A stretch of 64,000 nt of DNA from Microcoleus sp. FACHB-1515 (GTDB lineage Bacteria; Cyanobacteriota; Cyanobacteriia; Elainellales; Elainellaceae). The stretch covers positions 248,001-312,000 of the forward strand of contig NZ_JACJPO010000066.1 of assembly GCF_014696105.1 (NCBI RefSeq). Direction: 5' to 3'. The translations under genes were made by a program, and so were the position numbers. Below are positions 1-9,688 of this stretch, piece after piece; the first letter of the stretch is position 1; the number at the start of each line of letters is the position of its first letter. The notes beneath the pieces were generated by a model. The model was given only the letters and a program-made list of their open reading frames with translations, was not told the DNA's origin and did not search any database.

Positions 1-702
1 CGATATCAAGAAGCCCAAGAACCAATTTTGCGCGGCATTTCTTTTAAGGCGGAACCGGGAATGTTGGTTGGCATTGTCGGCAGAAGCGGGTCAGGAAAAA
101 GTACATTGTCAAAGTTGATTCAACGGCTGTATTCGATCGAATCGGGTCGCATTTTGATCGACGGATTCGATGTCAAAAGCGCCGATCTCGCTTCTCTCAG
201 ACCGCAAATTGCCGTTGTTTTGCAAGACGATTTTCTCTTCAACGGCTCGGTTTTGGAAAATATTACTTTGGGGAATCCTGATGTCACAGCGGAAGAAGTG
301 GTAGAAGCCGCTCGCAACGCCGTCGCGCATGATTTTATCTGCGATCTGACCGATGGCTATGAAACAAATGTCGGTGAACGTGGCACGTCGCTATCCGGCG
401 GACAACGCCAGCGAATCGCCCTCGCTCGGATGTTTCTTTCAACCGCGCCGATTTTGATTTTGGATGAAGCGACCAGTTCGCTGGATGCGGAAACGGAACA
501 GCAAGTCTTAGAAAACATTCAGCGCGTTTCCCAAGATCGCACCGTTTTTCTGATCGCTCACCGTTTCGCTCCGCTGAAAAAAGCCGATTTGATTTTGGCA
601 ATGGAAAAAGGCGTGATTGCCGAACGCGGCACGCACGATTCACTGCTAAAGCAAAAAGGCTTGTACTGGTCGCTCTATCAGCGGCAGCAGGCGGCGATCT
701 AG
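1..702 (+). CDS. ABC transporter ATPase domain, type I secretion-like (5' partial)
   Basis: This is the C-terminal nucleotide-binding domain of an exporter whose permease half lies left of the window; the frame is open from base 1. Visible motifs are Walker A (GRSGSGKST), the Q-loop (VVLQDDFLF), the signature (LSGGQRQR), Walker B (ILILDEATSSLD) and the switch His (IAHRF). The order and spacing match the fused membrane-ATPase exporters of the HlyB/bacteriocin type, where ATP hydrolysis drives export of peptides or proteins across the inner membrane. That subfamily call is inferred from sequence flavour, because the transmembrane part is missing. A TTG at position 28 is not a credible start since the conserved strand before Walker A begins upstream. 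Its stop codon lies in a CTAG shared with the convergent M16 peptidase gene. Confidence 0.85.
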   Translation, partial: RYQEAQEPILRGISFKAEPGMLVGIVGRSGSGKSTLSKLIQRLYSIESGRILIDGFDVKSADLASLRPQIAVVLQDDFLFNGSVLENITLGNPDVTAEEVVEAARNAVAHDFICDLTDGYETNVGERGTSLSGGQRQRIALARMFLSTAPILILDEATSSLDAETEQQVLENIQRVSQDRTVFLIAHRFAPLKKADLILAMEKGVIAERGTHDSLLKQKGLYWSLYQRQQAAI

Positions 703-1997
703 CTTGGCTTCACGATCAGCAAACGGTAAGCATCCGGCGAAAGGTACTGCTGGGCGGCGGCTTGCAAAGCATCCGGGCTGAGTGCCTGAATCCGCGCCGG
801 ATAGTCGATCGCTGGCTTCAAATCGCCCACCACCGACTGATAGTAGCCGTACAGTCCGGCGCGATCGCTGGGCGTTTCGCTGCTGAAGACGTAGCGATTG
901 GCGACGAGGGTGCGAATCCGGGAAATCTCAGTGGGCGTGACGGGTTCGGCTTGCAGGCGGCGGATATGGTCGAGAATCGCGGCTTCGACAGTGGCGAGAT
1001 GTTCGATCGAGAGCTGAGCAGAAATGTGAAACAAGCCTTGGCGCGTGAAGGTCATGTTGCTGGCGGAAATGCCCGTCACCAAATGCCGCTCTTCGCGCAG
1101 ATCGCGCATCAGGCGAGCCGTTCGGCCTTGACCGAGAATGTAAGCCAAAATGTCGATCGCGTCGGTCTGCTGCAAGTCGTCCATGCCGGGAACTCGCCAC
1201 ATCAGCATCATTCGCGCTTGCTGCAAGCTGGGATCGATCAGTTCCTCTCGCTGAATGTCGATAAAGGGCGGTTCGGGACTGAGATCGGGCAGCGTCAGCG
1301 TAGAAGTGGAGCGACTGGAATAGCTCGATTCCGTTCGGGCAAAGCCGTCTACGACGATTTGGATCAGGCGATCGACAGGCAGATTGCCCACCGCAACAGC
1401 GGTCATCGACTGCGGCTGATACCAGGTTTGGTGAAAGTCGCGCATCTGCTCAGCCGTAAGCTGTTCCACGATCGCACTCGTTCCCAAAACCGGACGGCGA
1501 TAGGGCAATCGATCGAACGCTAGCTGCATCGATCGATTGTAGACGCGACGGCGCGGCGTATCTTCGGCGCGGCGAATTTCTTCCAGAATGACCGATCGTT
1601 CGCGATCAAAGGTTTCGTCTGCGATCGAGGCATTGCGGACGATTTCGATCAGCAAGGGCGCAAGATCGGCAAAATCTTGAGGCGCAGTGGTGATGTAGAA
1701 ATGCGTGTAGTCGTGGCTGGTGGCGGCATTGGTGACGGCTCCGCGCTGCTCAATCCGGCGTTCAAATTCGCCGCTTTGCAGGCAAGCCGTGCCCTTGAAA
1801 ATCATGTGTTCTAAAAAGTGCGCCATTCCGTTGATGGCATCGGCTTCGATCGCCGAACCGACACCCAACCACAAGCTGAGGTTCACAGCTTCGATCGGCA
1901 TTTGCTCGGCTACGATCGTCAGACCGTTGGGCAGTCGGTGGAGCGTCGGCGCATTCAGGCGCGGCCCGGCGGCTGACTCAAATAGCGTTGAAGTCAT
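699..1997 (-). CDS. M16 family zinc metallopeptidase (insulinase/PqqL-like)
   Basis: This 432-residue protein has the M16 inverted zinc motif HFLEH near residue 63 with a downstream glutamate in the ILEEIRRAED region. It also has the later conserved R/Y region (SSETPSDRAGLYGYY) typical of the second M16 half. Single-domain M16 proteins of about 420 residues in cyanobacteria usually occur as processing-type or PqqL-type peptidases, some acting as active/inactive pairs. Here the zinc ligands are present, so activity is expected. The product has no obvious signal peptide. Substrate is unknown. The 3' end overlaps the ABC transporter gene by four bases (CTAG) in a convergent arrangement. Confidence 0.85.
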   Translation of the reverse strand: MTSTLFESAAGPRLNAPTLHRLPNGLTIVAEQMPIEAVNLSLWLGVGSAIEADAINGMAHFLEHMIFKGTACLQSGEFERRIEQRGAVTNAATSHDYTHFYITTAPQDFADLAPLLIEIVRNASIADETFDRERSVILEEIRRAEDTPRRRVYNRSMQLAFDRLPYRRPVLGTSAIVEQLTAEQMRDFHQTWYQPQSMTAVAVGNLPVDRLIQIVVDGFARTESSYSSRSTSTLTLPDLSPEPPFIDIQREELIDPSLQQARMMLMWRVPGMDDLQQTDAIDILAYILGQGRTARLMRDLREERHLVTGISASNMTFTRQGLFHISAQLSIEHLATVEAAILDHIRRLQAEPVTPTEISRIRTLVANRYVFSSETPSDRAGLYGYYQSVVGDLKPAIDYPARIQALSPDALQAAAQQYLSPDAYRLLIVKPS

Positions 1998-2285
1998 GGA
2001 AATCTTTCAGGGACTCTTCATTCATCTTAATAGTCACAATCCCAGCGTCGTCATCGATCGCACAGGGCGCTTGATCGAAACGGGCTTTTTGTGATTTTAG
2101 CGGCAGTGTTCGATCGCAACCCGTAAACCTGGATACCTATCAATCAGGAATATTTACGAGTCTGATGACAATGCCGAATTTTAGCTTAGCGAATTCGATC
2201 GCGATCGACAGGCTGTAAGGTCATCGAAACGCAAAATCACCCAGCCGTCGATTATGATCAAAATATTAAGAAATTTAACGAATTT

Positions 2286-3788
2286 ATGGCGGAATCAGCA
2301 AGACAGCCGAGCGTCATCGTCGTGGGAGCCGGAATCGGAGGATTGACAGCCGCCGCCCTGCTTGCCCATCGCGGCTATCGAGTGCAAGTGTTTGACCAGG
2401 CGATCGTCCCCGGCGGCTGCGCTTCGACGTTTCAGCGGCGCGGTTTTACGTTTGACGTGGGTGCAACGCAAGTGGCCGGATTGGAACCCGGAGGCATCCA
2501 CCACCGAATTTTCTCGGAACTGGAAATCGATTTGCCACCTGCGACCTTTTGCGATCCGGCCTGTGCCGTTTATCTGCCCGGAGAAACCGAGCCGATCGCC
2601 GTTTGGCGCGACCCCGATCGCTGGAAAGCCGAACGTGAGCGGCAATTTCCCGGCAGCGAACCGTTCTGGCAACTGATGAACGATCTGTTTCGCTACAGCT
2701 TTGCCTTCCAAGCTCGCGATCCCGTTTTGCCGCCGCGCAGTGCGTGGGACGTGATGCAGGCCGTGAAAGCGCTTCGCCCTGACACGCTGCTGACCGTGCC
2801 GCACACCTTTTCCACTGTTGGGCAAGTGCTGCGCTGGTATGGACTGGGGAACGATCGCCGCCTGAGAACCTTCCTCGATTTGCAGCTTAAGCTGTATTCG
2901 CAGGTGGACGCGGAAGAAACCGCGCTGCTCTATGCCGCAACCGCGCTGGGCGTTTCGCAGGCTCCGCTCGGACTGTATCATCTGCAAGGCAGTATGCAGG
3001 TGTTGAGCGATCGCCTGGTCGAATCGATCGAGCGTGACGGCGGCAGCGTAAAAATGCGCCATGCGATCGAGCAGATCCATCTGGAAAACGGCCAAGCCAA
3101 AGCCGTCACAATTCGCAGTCCCAAAGGCGAAACTTGGACGGAAACCGCCGACCACATCGTTGCCAACGTCACCGTCCAAAACCTCGTGACGCTGCTGGGC
3201 GATCGCGCTCCTGCTGGCTATCGGCAGCGCGTCGATAAACTCCCCGATGCTTCTGGCGCATTCGTGATTTACCTGGGTGTGCGGCAAGATGCGATCCCCG
3301 CTGACTGTCCGCCGCACTTGCAGTTTCTCTATGACTATGACGGTGCGATCGGGGAAAATAACTCGCTATTCGTCTCCGTCAGCCATCCGGGAGACGGACG
3401 CGCCCCAGCCGGACACGCCACCGTGATCGCCTCGTCCTTTACGGATGCGACGATGTGGCAGCAAACGCCCGACTATGAAGCGCTGAAGCAGCAGTACACC
3501 GAAACGGCGATCGCCCGCCTTAGCTCATTTTTCCACCTGACACCCGACACGATCGTTCACCAGGAAGCCGGAACGCCCCGCACCTTTGCTCGCTACACGG
3601 CACGCGATCGCGGCATCGTCGGCGGCATCGGCCAGCGCGTCAGCACCTTTGGCCCCTTCGGATTCGCAACGCGCACACCTGTCTCGAAGCTTTGGCTGGT
3701 CGGCGACTCCACCCATCCGGGTGAAGGCACAGCCGGAGTCAGCTATTCCGCTCTGACCGTCGTTCGCCAAATCGAGCAGGAAAGCTGA
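2286..3788 (+). CDS. crtD: C-3',4' desaturase CrtD (carotenoid biosynthesis)
   Basis: This 500-residue flavoprotein opens with the dinucleotide-binding motif VVGAGIGGLTAAALL and the carotenoid-desaturase strand VFDQAIVPGGCAS. A C-terminal FAD motif (LWLVGDSTHPGEGTAG) closes the family fold. Conserved stretches such as FDVGATQVAGLEPGG and the CDPACAVYLPGE region are those I associate with cyanobacterial CrtD rather than the carotene isomerase CrtH, which has a different N-terminal signature. CrtD introduces the 3',4' double bond during synthesis of myxoxanthophyll (myxol glycoside), acting at the membrane. Start ATG 2286 sits just before the Rossmann strand. The gene stands alone between a 290 bp upstream gap and a palindromic repeat element downstream. 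Confidence 0.85.
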   Translation: MAESARQPSVIVVGAGIGGLTAAALLAHRGYRVQVFDQAIVPGGCASTFQRRGFTFDVGATQVAGLEPGGIHHRIFSELEIDLPPATFCDPACAVYLPGETEPIAVWRDPDRWKAERERQFPGSEPFWQLMNDLFRYSFAFQARDPVLPPRSAWDVMQAVKALRPDTLLTVPHTFSTVGQVLRWYGLGNDRRLRTFLDLQLKLYSQVDAEETALLYAATALGVSQAPLGLYHLQGSMQVLSDRLVESIERDGGSVKMRHAIEQIHLENGQAKAVTIRSPKGETWTETADHIVANVTVQNLVTLLGDRAPAGYRQRVDKLPDASGAFVIYLGVRQDAIPADCPPHLQFLYDYDGAIGENNSLFVSVSHPGDGRAPAGHATVIASSFTDATMWQQTPDYEALKQQYTETAIARLSSFFHLTPDTIVHQEAGTPRTFARYTARDRGIVGGIGQRVSTFGPFGFATRTPVSKLWLVGDSTHPGEGTAGVSYSALTVVRQIEQES

Positions 3789-3825
3789 TCTAGGTCAGTT
3801 GGTGGGCTACATTGCGATCGGACAG

Positions 3826-3968
3826 CCCCCCAAATCCCCCACTGGTGGGGGACTTTGAGGAGGGTTGGCAAGCGATCGCCCAGTGGGGACTTCGCTTTCG
3901 CTGCCGTCATGGTTTAGCGGATCGATTGACTGACCTCAAAGTCCCCCACTCGTGGGGGATTTAGGGGG
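3826..3968. repeat. MITE-like inverted-repeat element, about 143 bp
   Basis: Two near-identical arms of about 35 bp (3826-3860 and 3934-3968) are inverted relative to each other and separated by about 73 bp. Each arm also contains its own small palindrome, CCCCCACTGGTGGGGG on the left and CCCCCACTCGTGGGGG on the right. The element lies between crtD and the convergent S8 peptidase gene and encodes nothing. The form resembles dispersed palindromic elements common in cyanobacterial intergenic regions. Transcribed, it would form a long hairpin and could act as a bidirectional terminator. A short related sequence appears inside the second NRPS gene near 14271-14297. Confidence 0.75.
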
Positions 3969-4010
3969 CGAAACCAGCCGCCAACGCAGCGACCAGAAGT
4001 CAAATACGCC

Positions 4011-5651
4011 TTAGCGATCGGGCACTGTCCACCAGGCCAGCGCATACGGCTGAGTGCGATCGTTGACGCGATCGCGGAAGACGACGCGAATTTTGTAGCG
4101 TCCGGCTTCAGAGACGGGATGGAAGATGTGTTCGACGCTATCGACTTCGCTCACCGATGACCAAATGCTGTCTTCGATGTCGTCATCTTCGGCTCGCATC
4201 AGGTAGATATCGAGGTTGTTGAGGCCGCGATCGGTAAAGGTTTCCTCGGCGTCGTACTGTTCGTTGCCGTTTTCGTCGTTCAGCGTCACCTGCCGATTCC
4301 AAGCCAGTGTTGCAGAAACGAAACTGTTGGCTTCGAGCGGTTCTTGCAGCACATAGTCACGAAATTCTGGCGCTTCACCGCCTTCGCCCACCGTGCGAAA
4401 ATCCCAGCCGACAGGGGGAACCGGAGCCGCATCGCTCCACTGACCCGGACTGAACTGCTGATAGGCGCGGTAGACGTTCAGGTGTCCGGTTCCCATTTCG
4501 TTGTCGATCGGAATGGCGCGATCGACATACGCATCCGACTGAAGCCAATTGCGCTGCCGCTGATCCACCACGTCTCGCGTCATGCCCAAGCGCAATCCGT
4601 CTCCAGCATCGGCCAGCTTGTCCGCTGAATTCATCAGCACGGCTTTCGTCACTTCGCTGCGGCGAGCGTCCAGACTCCAATTCGGCGCGCGGCTGGCGAT
4701 TTGGCGATCGCCATACTGCTGAATCAGCGCCACCGAAGCGGTGACATGTGGCGCGGCAAAGCTCGTTCCGGTTGCCTGTGTCACTGAGCCGTCGGGATTG
4801 AGCATTTCGATGTTCGTTCCCGGTGCGGCGAGGCTAATCGATCGACGCGGACCCACGTTGCTTTCCGAGTCGGGCGGACGACCAATCACGATCGCAGGTT
4901 CGCTGCCCAGGTTGGAGAAATCGACTTTGCGAAAGACGCCGTTCACCTGTCGCGAGTTGGCAATGTTGACGCCGTTGAAATTGTCAGTCGGAATCGGAAT
5001 GCCGCCATTGCCCTGATTTCCAGCAATCACATAGAGGACGTTGTGAACGCTGGCCGACCAGTCGATGCACTGCGTCAACAGCGCATTTCCGTCTAGCGCG
5101 GCATCGGGACGCGGATCGTTCTGGAGCGGTTCGCCAAAGCTGAAGTTGATCGATCGCAGTTCGCCGCCGTTCTGCTGGGCGATCGTCTGTGAAGCGAGAC
5201 ATTCTTCTGCCTGTCCGCCCCGCTCCAAAAAGCCTGCTGCCGAAGAATACAGCATCGCGCCCGGAGCGACGCCGCGCAGTTCTTTGTCCTGGCTGACCAT
5301 GACGCTGGCGACGTTTCCGGCATGACCGTCTACATAGTCATTGGCAGCGGCCAAGGTGTCGCGAAAAAATACGCCCATCAGCCGCACAGCCGGATTGGTT
5401 CCAGCGGCTTTATCCAGTCCAAAAAACGATGGGCGACCAATCTCGACCTGCCCGATCGCAATCTTGCTGCCGTCCAGGTTGTAGGGCGCTTGTTGCAATC
5501 GCAGCGCATCAATTCCATCTGAGCCGATCGACTCTAGCGACGCTAAAACAGGCGTCGCAACCAGCGTTGCCGCAAATCCACTCACCACCCAAGTTAATCG
5601 TTTCCACTGGCGCTGCACGTCGTCCTCCGATCGCAATTCAATTGACATCAA
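4011..5651 (-). CDS. S8 (subtilisin-like) serine peptidase, secreted, with Glu at the catalytic Asp position
   Basis: This 546-residue protein has an N-terminal hydrophobic segment (residues about 21-37, ending PVLAS), consistent with a signal peptide. S8 landmarks follow: His110 in DGHAGNVASV (usually HGTHVAG), Asn212 in YVIAGNQGNGG (oxyanion hole) and Ser297 in GTSFAAPHV. The first acidic residue, expected as D in a V-x-D-T-G type strand, is read as Glu70 in IAIGQVEIG. The region after about residue 330 contains a beta-rich C-terminal domain resembling pre-peptidase or jelly-roll domains, with an acidic repeat-like loop (DENGNEQYDAEETFTD) that could bind calcium. Activity is plausible but uncertain because of the D-to-E change. 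ATG 5651 is chosen; the second Met is adjacent. Confidence 0.8.
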   Translation of the reverse strand: MMSIELRSEDDVQRQWKRLTWVVSGFAATLVATPVLASLESIGSDGIDALRLQQAPYNLDGSKIAIGQVEIGRPSFFGLDKAAGTNPAVRLMGVFFRDTLAAANDYVDGHAGNVASVMVSQDKELRGVAPGAMLYSSAAGFLERGGQAEECLASQTIAQQNGGELRSINFSFGEPLQNDPRPDAALDGNALLTQCIDWSASVHNVLYVIAGNQGNGGIPIPTDNFNGVNIANSRQVNGVFRKVDFSNLGSEPAIVIGRPPDSESNVGPRRSISLAAPGTNIEMLNPDGSVTQATGTSFAAPHVTASVALIQQYGDRQIASRAPNWSLDARRSEVTKAVLMNSADKLADAGDGLRLGMTRDVVDQRQRNWLQSDAYVDRAIPIDNEMGTGHLNVYRAYQQFSPGQWSDAAPVPPVGWDFRTVGEGGEAPEFRDYVLQEPLEANSFVSATLAWNRQVTLNDENGNEQYDAEETFTDRGLNNLDIYLMRAEDDDIEDSIWSSVSEVDSVEHIFHPVSEAGRYKIRVVFRDRVNDRTQPYALAWWTVPDR

Positions 5652-5966
5652 GTTAGCTGCTGAAATTCAATATAGAGCCACAAGACCCGATTCCGCCCGT
5701 TGTGACCGTTGCACACCACTAGAAATTTGATGGAATGCATGAATCGTGAGACGCTGCGTGAATCACTGCGATCGCAGCAATTCATCCTTTTGCTGAGTTG
5801 AATCACGCGATTTCAGTTCAGCATCGACAATCAAAGCAGGCGCAAATGAAATAAATTAATTTCTCCCTTCAAAGAATTGAAATTCAGCAGAAAATCTCGC
5901 TCAAATCGCAACTGCAAAACGCTAATATCCGATATTGTTGTTCGTCGATCGCCACCGGAACGTTTT
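5652..5966. other. Intergenic region, no feature recognised
   Basis: This 315 bp gap lies between two divergent genes: the S8 peptidase and a small membrane protein. It is moderately AT-rich towards the right. It must contain both promoters, but no convincing -35/-10 pair, repeat or RNA structure could be picked out by eye. Confidence 0.5.
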
Positions 5967-6263
5967 ATGAAAGTCTGGCTTGTCACCGTCATCCTCCTAT
6001 TTGGCATCGTCGAACTTTTCCAGTGGGCAAGCGACTCCAACTGGCTCCAGCAAATTGCCCTGCTGCCCACGCCCGTTTTGTTTGCCGCAGGATTTGCGCT
6101 GGCGATCGCCTCCAACGCCAAAAAGCAGTTGCCCTGGCAAACTTGGTCGCAGTCAACTCCTACGCCCAGAGACGAAGCCATCGCGCCTGATGTGCTTCAG
6201 GCACAGCAGTCATCATCGCAGGCCGTTGTGCGATCGAATGCCCATACGAAATCAGAAAAATGA
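5967..6263 (+). CDS. Small two-helix membrane protein, conserved-hypothetical type
   Basis: This 98-residue product has two hydrophobic segments: residues about 2-18 (VWLVTVILLFGIVELFQW) and about 29-50 (IALLPTPVLFAAGFALAIAS). A polar, Gln/Ser-rich tail without predicted structure follows. Small proteins of this form occur in many cyanobacteria, but no function is assigned here. The frame is open further upstream from a TTG at 5877, but ATG 5967 puts the hydrophobic segment directly at the N terminus and is preferred. It precedes the NRPS genes by about 140 bp on the same strand; no functional link is evident. Confidence 0.6.
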   Translation: MKVWLVTVILLFGIVELFQWASDSNWLQQIALLPTPVLFAAGFALAIASNAKKQLPWQTWSQSTPTPRDEAIAPDVLQAQQSSSQAVVRSNAHTKSEK

Positions 6264-6406
6264 TTTTTGATTATTACGATCGATTTTGAGTTGTAAAGAT
6301 ATTCAATCAATTCGCAGCAAAAACTTACATTCGCCTCGCCTCAAATCTACCAAAAAGCATAATTCTTCCGTCGCGTTTCACCTTAGAAATAGATGAAGCT
6401 GAGCGG

Positions 6407-9400
6407 ATGAAGTCGGAAATGATTGCAGGCAAAGAGAATTACGATTCTGCTGAAGAAGTTTATATCTTTCCGGCTTCATTTGCACAGCAGCGATTATGGT
6501 TCATTGAACAGCTTGTTCCCGAAGCAGCGCTTTACACAATTCCGCTTGTCTTTCGGCTGAAGGGTTCACTCGATCGATCGATCCTGGAAGCCAGCCTTCA
6601 GGCAATTATTGCTCGGCACGAAAGTTTGCGAACGACGTTTGAATTTATTGATGGACAGTTGATGCAGACGATCAGCGCCAGCTTACAAATTTCACTACCG
6701 CTGATTGATTTACAAACTCTGCCCGCTACAGCTCGCGAATCGATCGCGCTAACCGAAATTCGACAGGCGATCGAGCAGCCGTTTGATCTGCATCAGGGGC
6801 CATTGTTGCGAGCCAAACTGTGGCAAATTGCCGCTCAAGAACATCTGTTACTAATTCTGCTGCATCACATTATTTTTGATGAATGGTCGAGCGGCGTTTT
6901 GATTCGAGAACTAGGAGCGGTTTATGGTGCAATCGCCAATCAACAATCTGTTTCACTTCCGGAATTGCCGATTCAATATGCCGACTTTTCGCATTGGCAG
7001 CGCGAGTGGCTGCAAGGCGAAGTTTTAGCAACGCAACTTGCCTATTGGCGACAGCAATTAAAGGATATTTCGACGCTCAATCTACCTGCGGCGGCTCCAC
7101 GTCGAGCCGTACAAAGCTATCAGGGCGCAATTCAATTCCTGGAATTGCCGCAATCTTTACTCGATGCGATCGAAGCCCTCAGTCAGCAAGCGGAAACGAC
7201 GCTATTTATGACGCTGCTTGCTGCTTTTCAAACACTCCTGCATCGCTACAGTGGACAAACCAATATCGCCATTGGTTCACCGATCGCCAATCGTCACCGC
7301 AGCGAACTTGAAGGCTTAATCGGCTTTTTAGTGAATAGTTTGGTGCTGCGATCGAATCTGGAAGGCAACCCGACTTTTTTGGAACTGCTCGATCGCGTCC
7401 GTGAGGTGACACTTGCTGCTTATGCTCATCAAGATTTACCGTTTGAAAAGCTGGTTGAAGAACTTCAGCCTGTTCGCAATCTAAGTCAAAATCCGCTGTT
7501 TCAAGTTGTGTTTGCGCTGCAAAATACGCCGATCGAGCAGCTAGAATTACCGGGATTAACGCTAAGTTCGATCGAGTTTGAAACCAAGACCACTCGATTT
7601 GATTTAGAACTTTACGTCTGGAAATGCACCGACAATTTTAGGAACTTGTGGGGCACAGGTTGGCAGCAGACAGACGGCTTGCGCGGCGTGATTGTTTACA
7701 ACACTGATTTGTTTGAGGCGGATGCGATCGCGGCTCTCCGACAGCATTTTCAAACGCTGCTAGAAGGAATTGTAGCAAATCCAAATGCCCGTTTATCGGC
7801 ACTGCCACTACTCACTCAGCAAGCGCAAAAAGCACTGATCGATCGCTGGGAAAATACACAGTCTGAGTATCCTACAAGGCTTTGTATTCATCAGCAGGTT
7901 GAATTGCAGGTTGAACAGCGGCCAGAGTCGATCGCCCTGCAATTTGCCAACCAAAAGTTTACTTATCGATCGCTCAATCAAGGCAGCAATCAGCTTGCTC
8001 GCTATTTGCAAAAGCTGGGTGTTTGTGCAGAAATGCCAGTGGGAATTTGCTTGCAGGATACAGAGGCGATCGCGGCAATGCTAGCCATTTTGAAAGCAGG
8101 TGGTGCGTATGTTCCACTTGATGCCAGCTATCCGATCGATCGTCTGCATTTTATGCTGAAGGACGCCCAAATTTCGATCGTTTTAACTCAGCAGCAGTGG
8201 GCAGATGCATTCAGAATTGATAGCGTCAACGTGATTTGTTTGGAGCAGGAATGGGCAGCGATCGCTCAAGAATCCGAAGCAAATTTATCGATCGATTGTC
8301 AGCCAAATCAGCTTGCATATGTGATGTATACTTCTGGTTCAACGGGCGCTGCTAAAGGCGTGATGATTCCACATCGAGCCGTGATGCGATTAGTTTGCGA
8401 AACAAACTATGTGCAGATCGAATCTGGCGATCGCATTGCCCAAATCGCAAATTTAGCCTTTGATGCCGCTACGTTTGAAATTTGGGGTGCGTTGTTGAAT
8501 GGAGCAACACTGATTGGCATCGATCGAGATACGACGCTTTCACCTGTTGCTTTTGCGACTGCAATTCAACAGCAAAACATCAGCATTTTGTTTCTGACAA
8601 CGGCTTTGCTGAATCAAACAGCCAGCCAAGTTCCCGATGCATTTCGATCGCTCAAAACTTTACTATTCGGTGGCGAACTGGCGAATGTCGATCGCGTCCG
8701 ATCGATTCTTCAGCACGGCAAACCCCAGCGGTTCATTCATGTTTATGGTCCTACAGAAAATACAACCTTTTCAACCTGGTATGAGGTGCAAAACGTTTTA
8801 GAAGATGCCGCGACGATCGCGATTGGTCAAGCCATTTCTAATACTCAAGTTTATGTTTTAGATGCAAGCTTAAATCCGGTTCCTTCCGGTGCAGTGGGTG
8901 AAATTTATTTGGGTGGAGATGGATTGGCGATCGGCTATCTCAACCGTCCGGAACTGACAGTGGAAAAATTTATTTTGAGTCCTTTTGATGATTCGCGGAT
9001 TTACAAAACGGGCGATCGTGCCTTTTACCGCAGCGATGGCAATCTGGAGTTTTTGGGACGAACCGATCATCAGGTGAAGATTCGCGGATTTCGGATTGAG
9101 CTAGGAGAAATTGAAGCAGTTTTGGCACAGCATCCGCAGGTGGAAACGGCGATCGTCACGGTGAGAGAAATCGAAGGCGATCGCCAACTCATTGCTTATT
9201 TTGTGGCAAATCCTGCATCGCCAAGCGATCGAGAACTGCGAGATTTTCTCAAAGTCAAGCTGCCTGCTTATATGCTGCCTGCTGTTTTTATTAAATTGGA
9301 CACTTTACCGCTGACGGTCAATGGAAAAGTCGATCAGCGATCGCTTCCTGCACCTCCAATCACTCCGCTGGAAGCGATTCAAACTGCACCGCAAACCACG

Positions 9401-9688
9401 CTTGAAAAGTCGATCGCGCAAATTTGGACGCAGCTTTTGGGGCGCGAAGTTGGCATTCACGACAACTTTTTTGAACGGGGCGGACATTCGCTGCTGGCAA
9501 CGCAGTTGGTGTCGCGCATTCGCGATCGATTTCAGGTGGAACTGCCGTTACGCAGCATTTTTGCAGCCCCGACGATCGCCCAGCTTGCGAATCAAATTGA
9601 AGCGGTGCGGGCGGTGCAGGCTGCGCCGATGAAGATCGATCGCGCAGCGCAGAGGGAACGGACTCGCCGTGAGGAAGTGGAATTGTGA
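6407..9688 (+). CDS. Non-ribosomal peptide synthetase, module C-A-PCP
   Basis: This 1093-residue single-module NRPS has three domains. Condensation (about 17-440) has active site HHIIFDEW near residue 153. Adenylation (about 470-955) has YTSGSTGAAKG near 641 and the A8 strand FRIELGE. The carrier protein's phosphopantetheine Ser is near 1028 in GGHSLLATQ. Hand alignment of A-domain pocket residues with the GrsA Phe domain gives D-A-F-F-L-G-V-T-F-(K), which resembles codes reported for branched-chain residues (Ile/Val); this is inference. The protein starts directly with a C domain, so it must receive an acyl or peptidyl donor, suggesting N-acylation or an upstream module elsewhere. The charged C-terminal tail (RERTRREEVEL) looks like a short docking motif. 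The 3' end overlaps the next gene by four bases (GTGA). Confidence 0.92.
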   Translation: MKSEMIAGKENYDSAEEVYIFPASFAQQRLWFIEQLVPEAALYTIPLVFRLKGSLDRSILEASLQAIIARHESLRTTFEFIDGQLMQTISASLQISLPLIDLQTLPATARESIALTEIRQAIEQPFDLHQGPLLRAKLWQIAAQEHLLLILLHHIIFDEWSSGVLIRELGAVYGAIANQQSVSLPELPIQYADFSHWQREWLQGEVLATQLAYWRQQLKDISTLNLPAAAPRRAVQSYQGAIQFLELPQSLLDAIEALSQQAETTLFMTLLAAFQTLLHRYSGQTNIAIGSPIANRHRSELEGLIGFLVNSLVLRSNLEGNPTFLELLDRVREVTLAAYAHQDLPFEKLVEELQPVRNLSQNPLFQVVFALQNTPIEQLELPGLTLSSIEFETKTTRFDLELYVWKCTDNFRNLWGTGWQQTDGLRGVIVYNTDLFEADAIAALRQHFQTLLEGIVANPNARLSALPLLTQQAQKALIDRWENTQSEYPTRLCIHQQVELQVEQRPESIALQFANQKFTYRSLNQGSNQLARYLQKLGVCAEMPVGICLQDTEAIAAMLAILKAGGAYVPLDASYPIDRLHFMLKDAQISIVLTQQQWADAFRIDSVNVICLEQEWAAIAQESEANLSIDCQPNQLAYVMYTSGSTGAAKGVMIPHRAVMRLVCETNYVQIESGDRIAQIANLAFDAATFEIWGALLNGATLIGIDRDTTLSPVAFATAIQQQNISILFLTTALLNQTASQVPDAFRSLKTLLFGGELANVDRVRSILQHGKPQRFIHVYGPTENTTFSTWYEVQNVLEDAATIAIGQAISNTQVYVLDASLNPVPSGAVGEIYLGGDGLAIGYLNRPELTVEKFILSPFDDSRIYKTGDRAFYRSDGNLEFLGRTDHQVKIRGFRIELGEIEAVLAQHPQVETAIVTVREIEGDRQLIAYFVANPASPSDRELRDFLKVKLPAYMLPAVFIKLDTLPLTVNGKVDQRSLPAPPITPLEAIQTAPQTTLEKSIAQIWTQLLGREVGIHDNFFERGGHSLLATQLVSRIRDRFQVELPLRSIFAAPTIAQLANQIEAVRAVQAAPMKIDRAAQRERTRREEVEL

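Noticed and set aside
2295-3317. 340-codon open frame antisense to crtD
   Set aside because: Complement of conserved CrtD motifs; GC-rich codon shadow.
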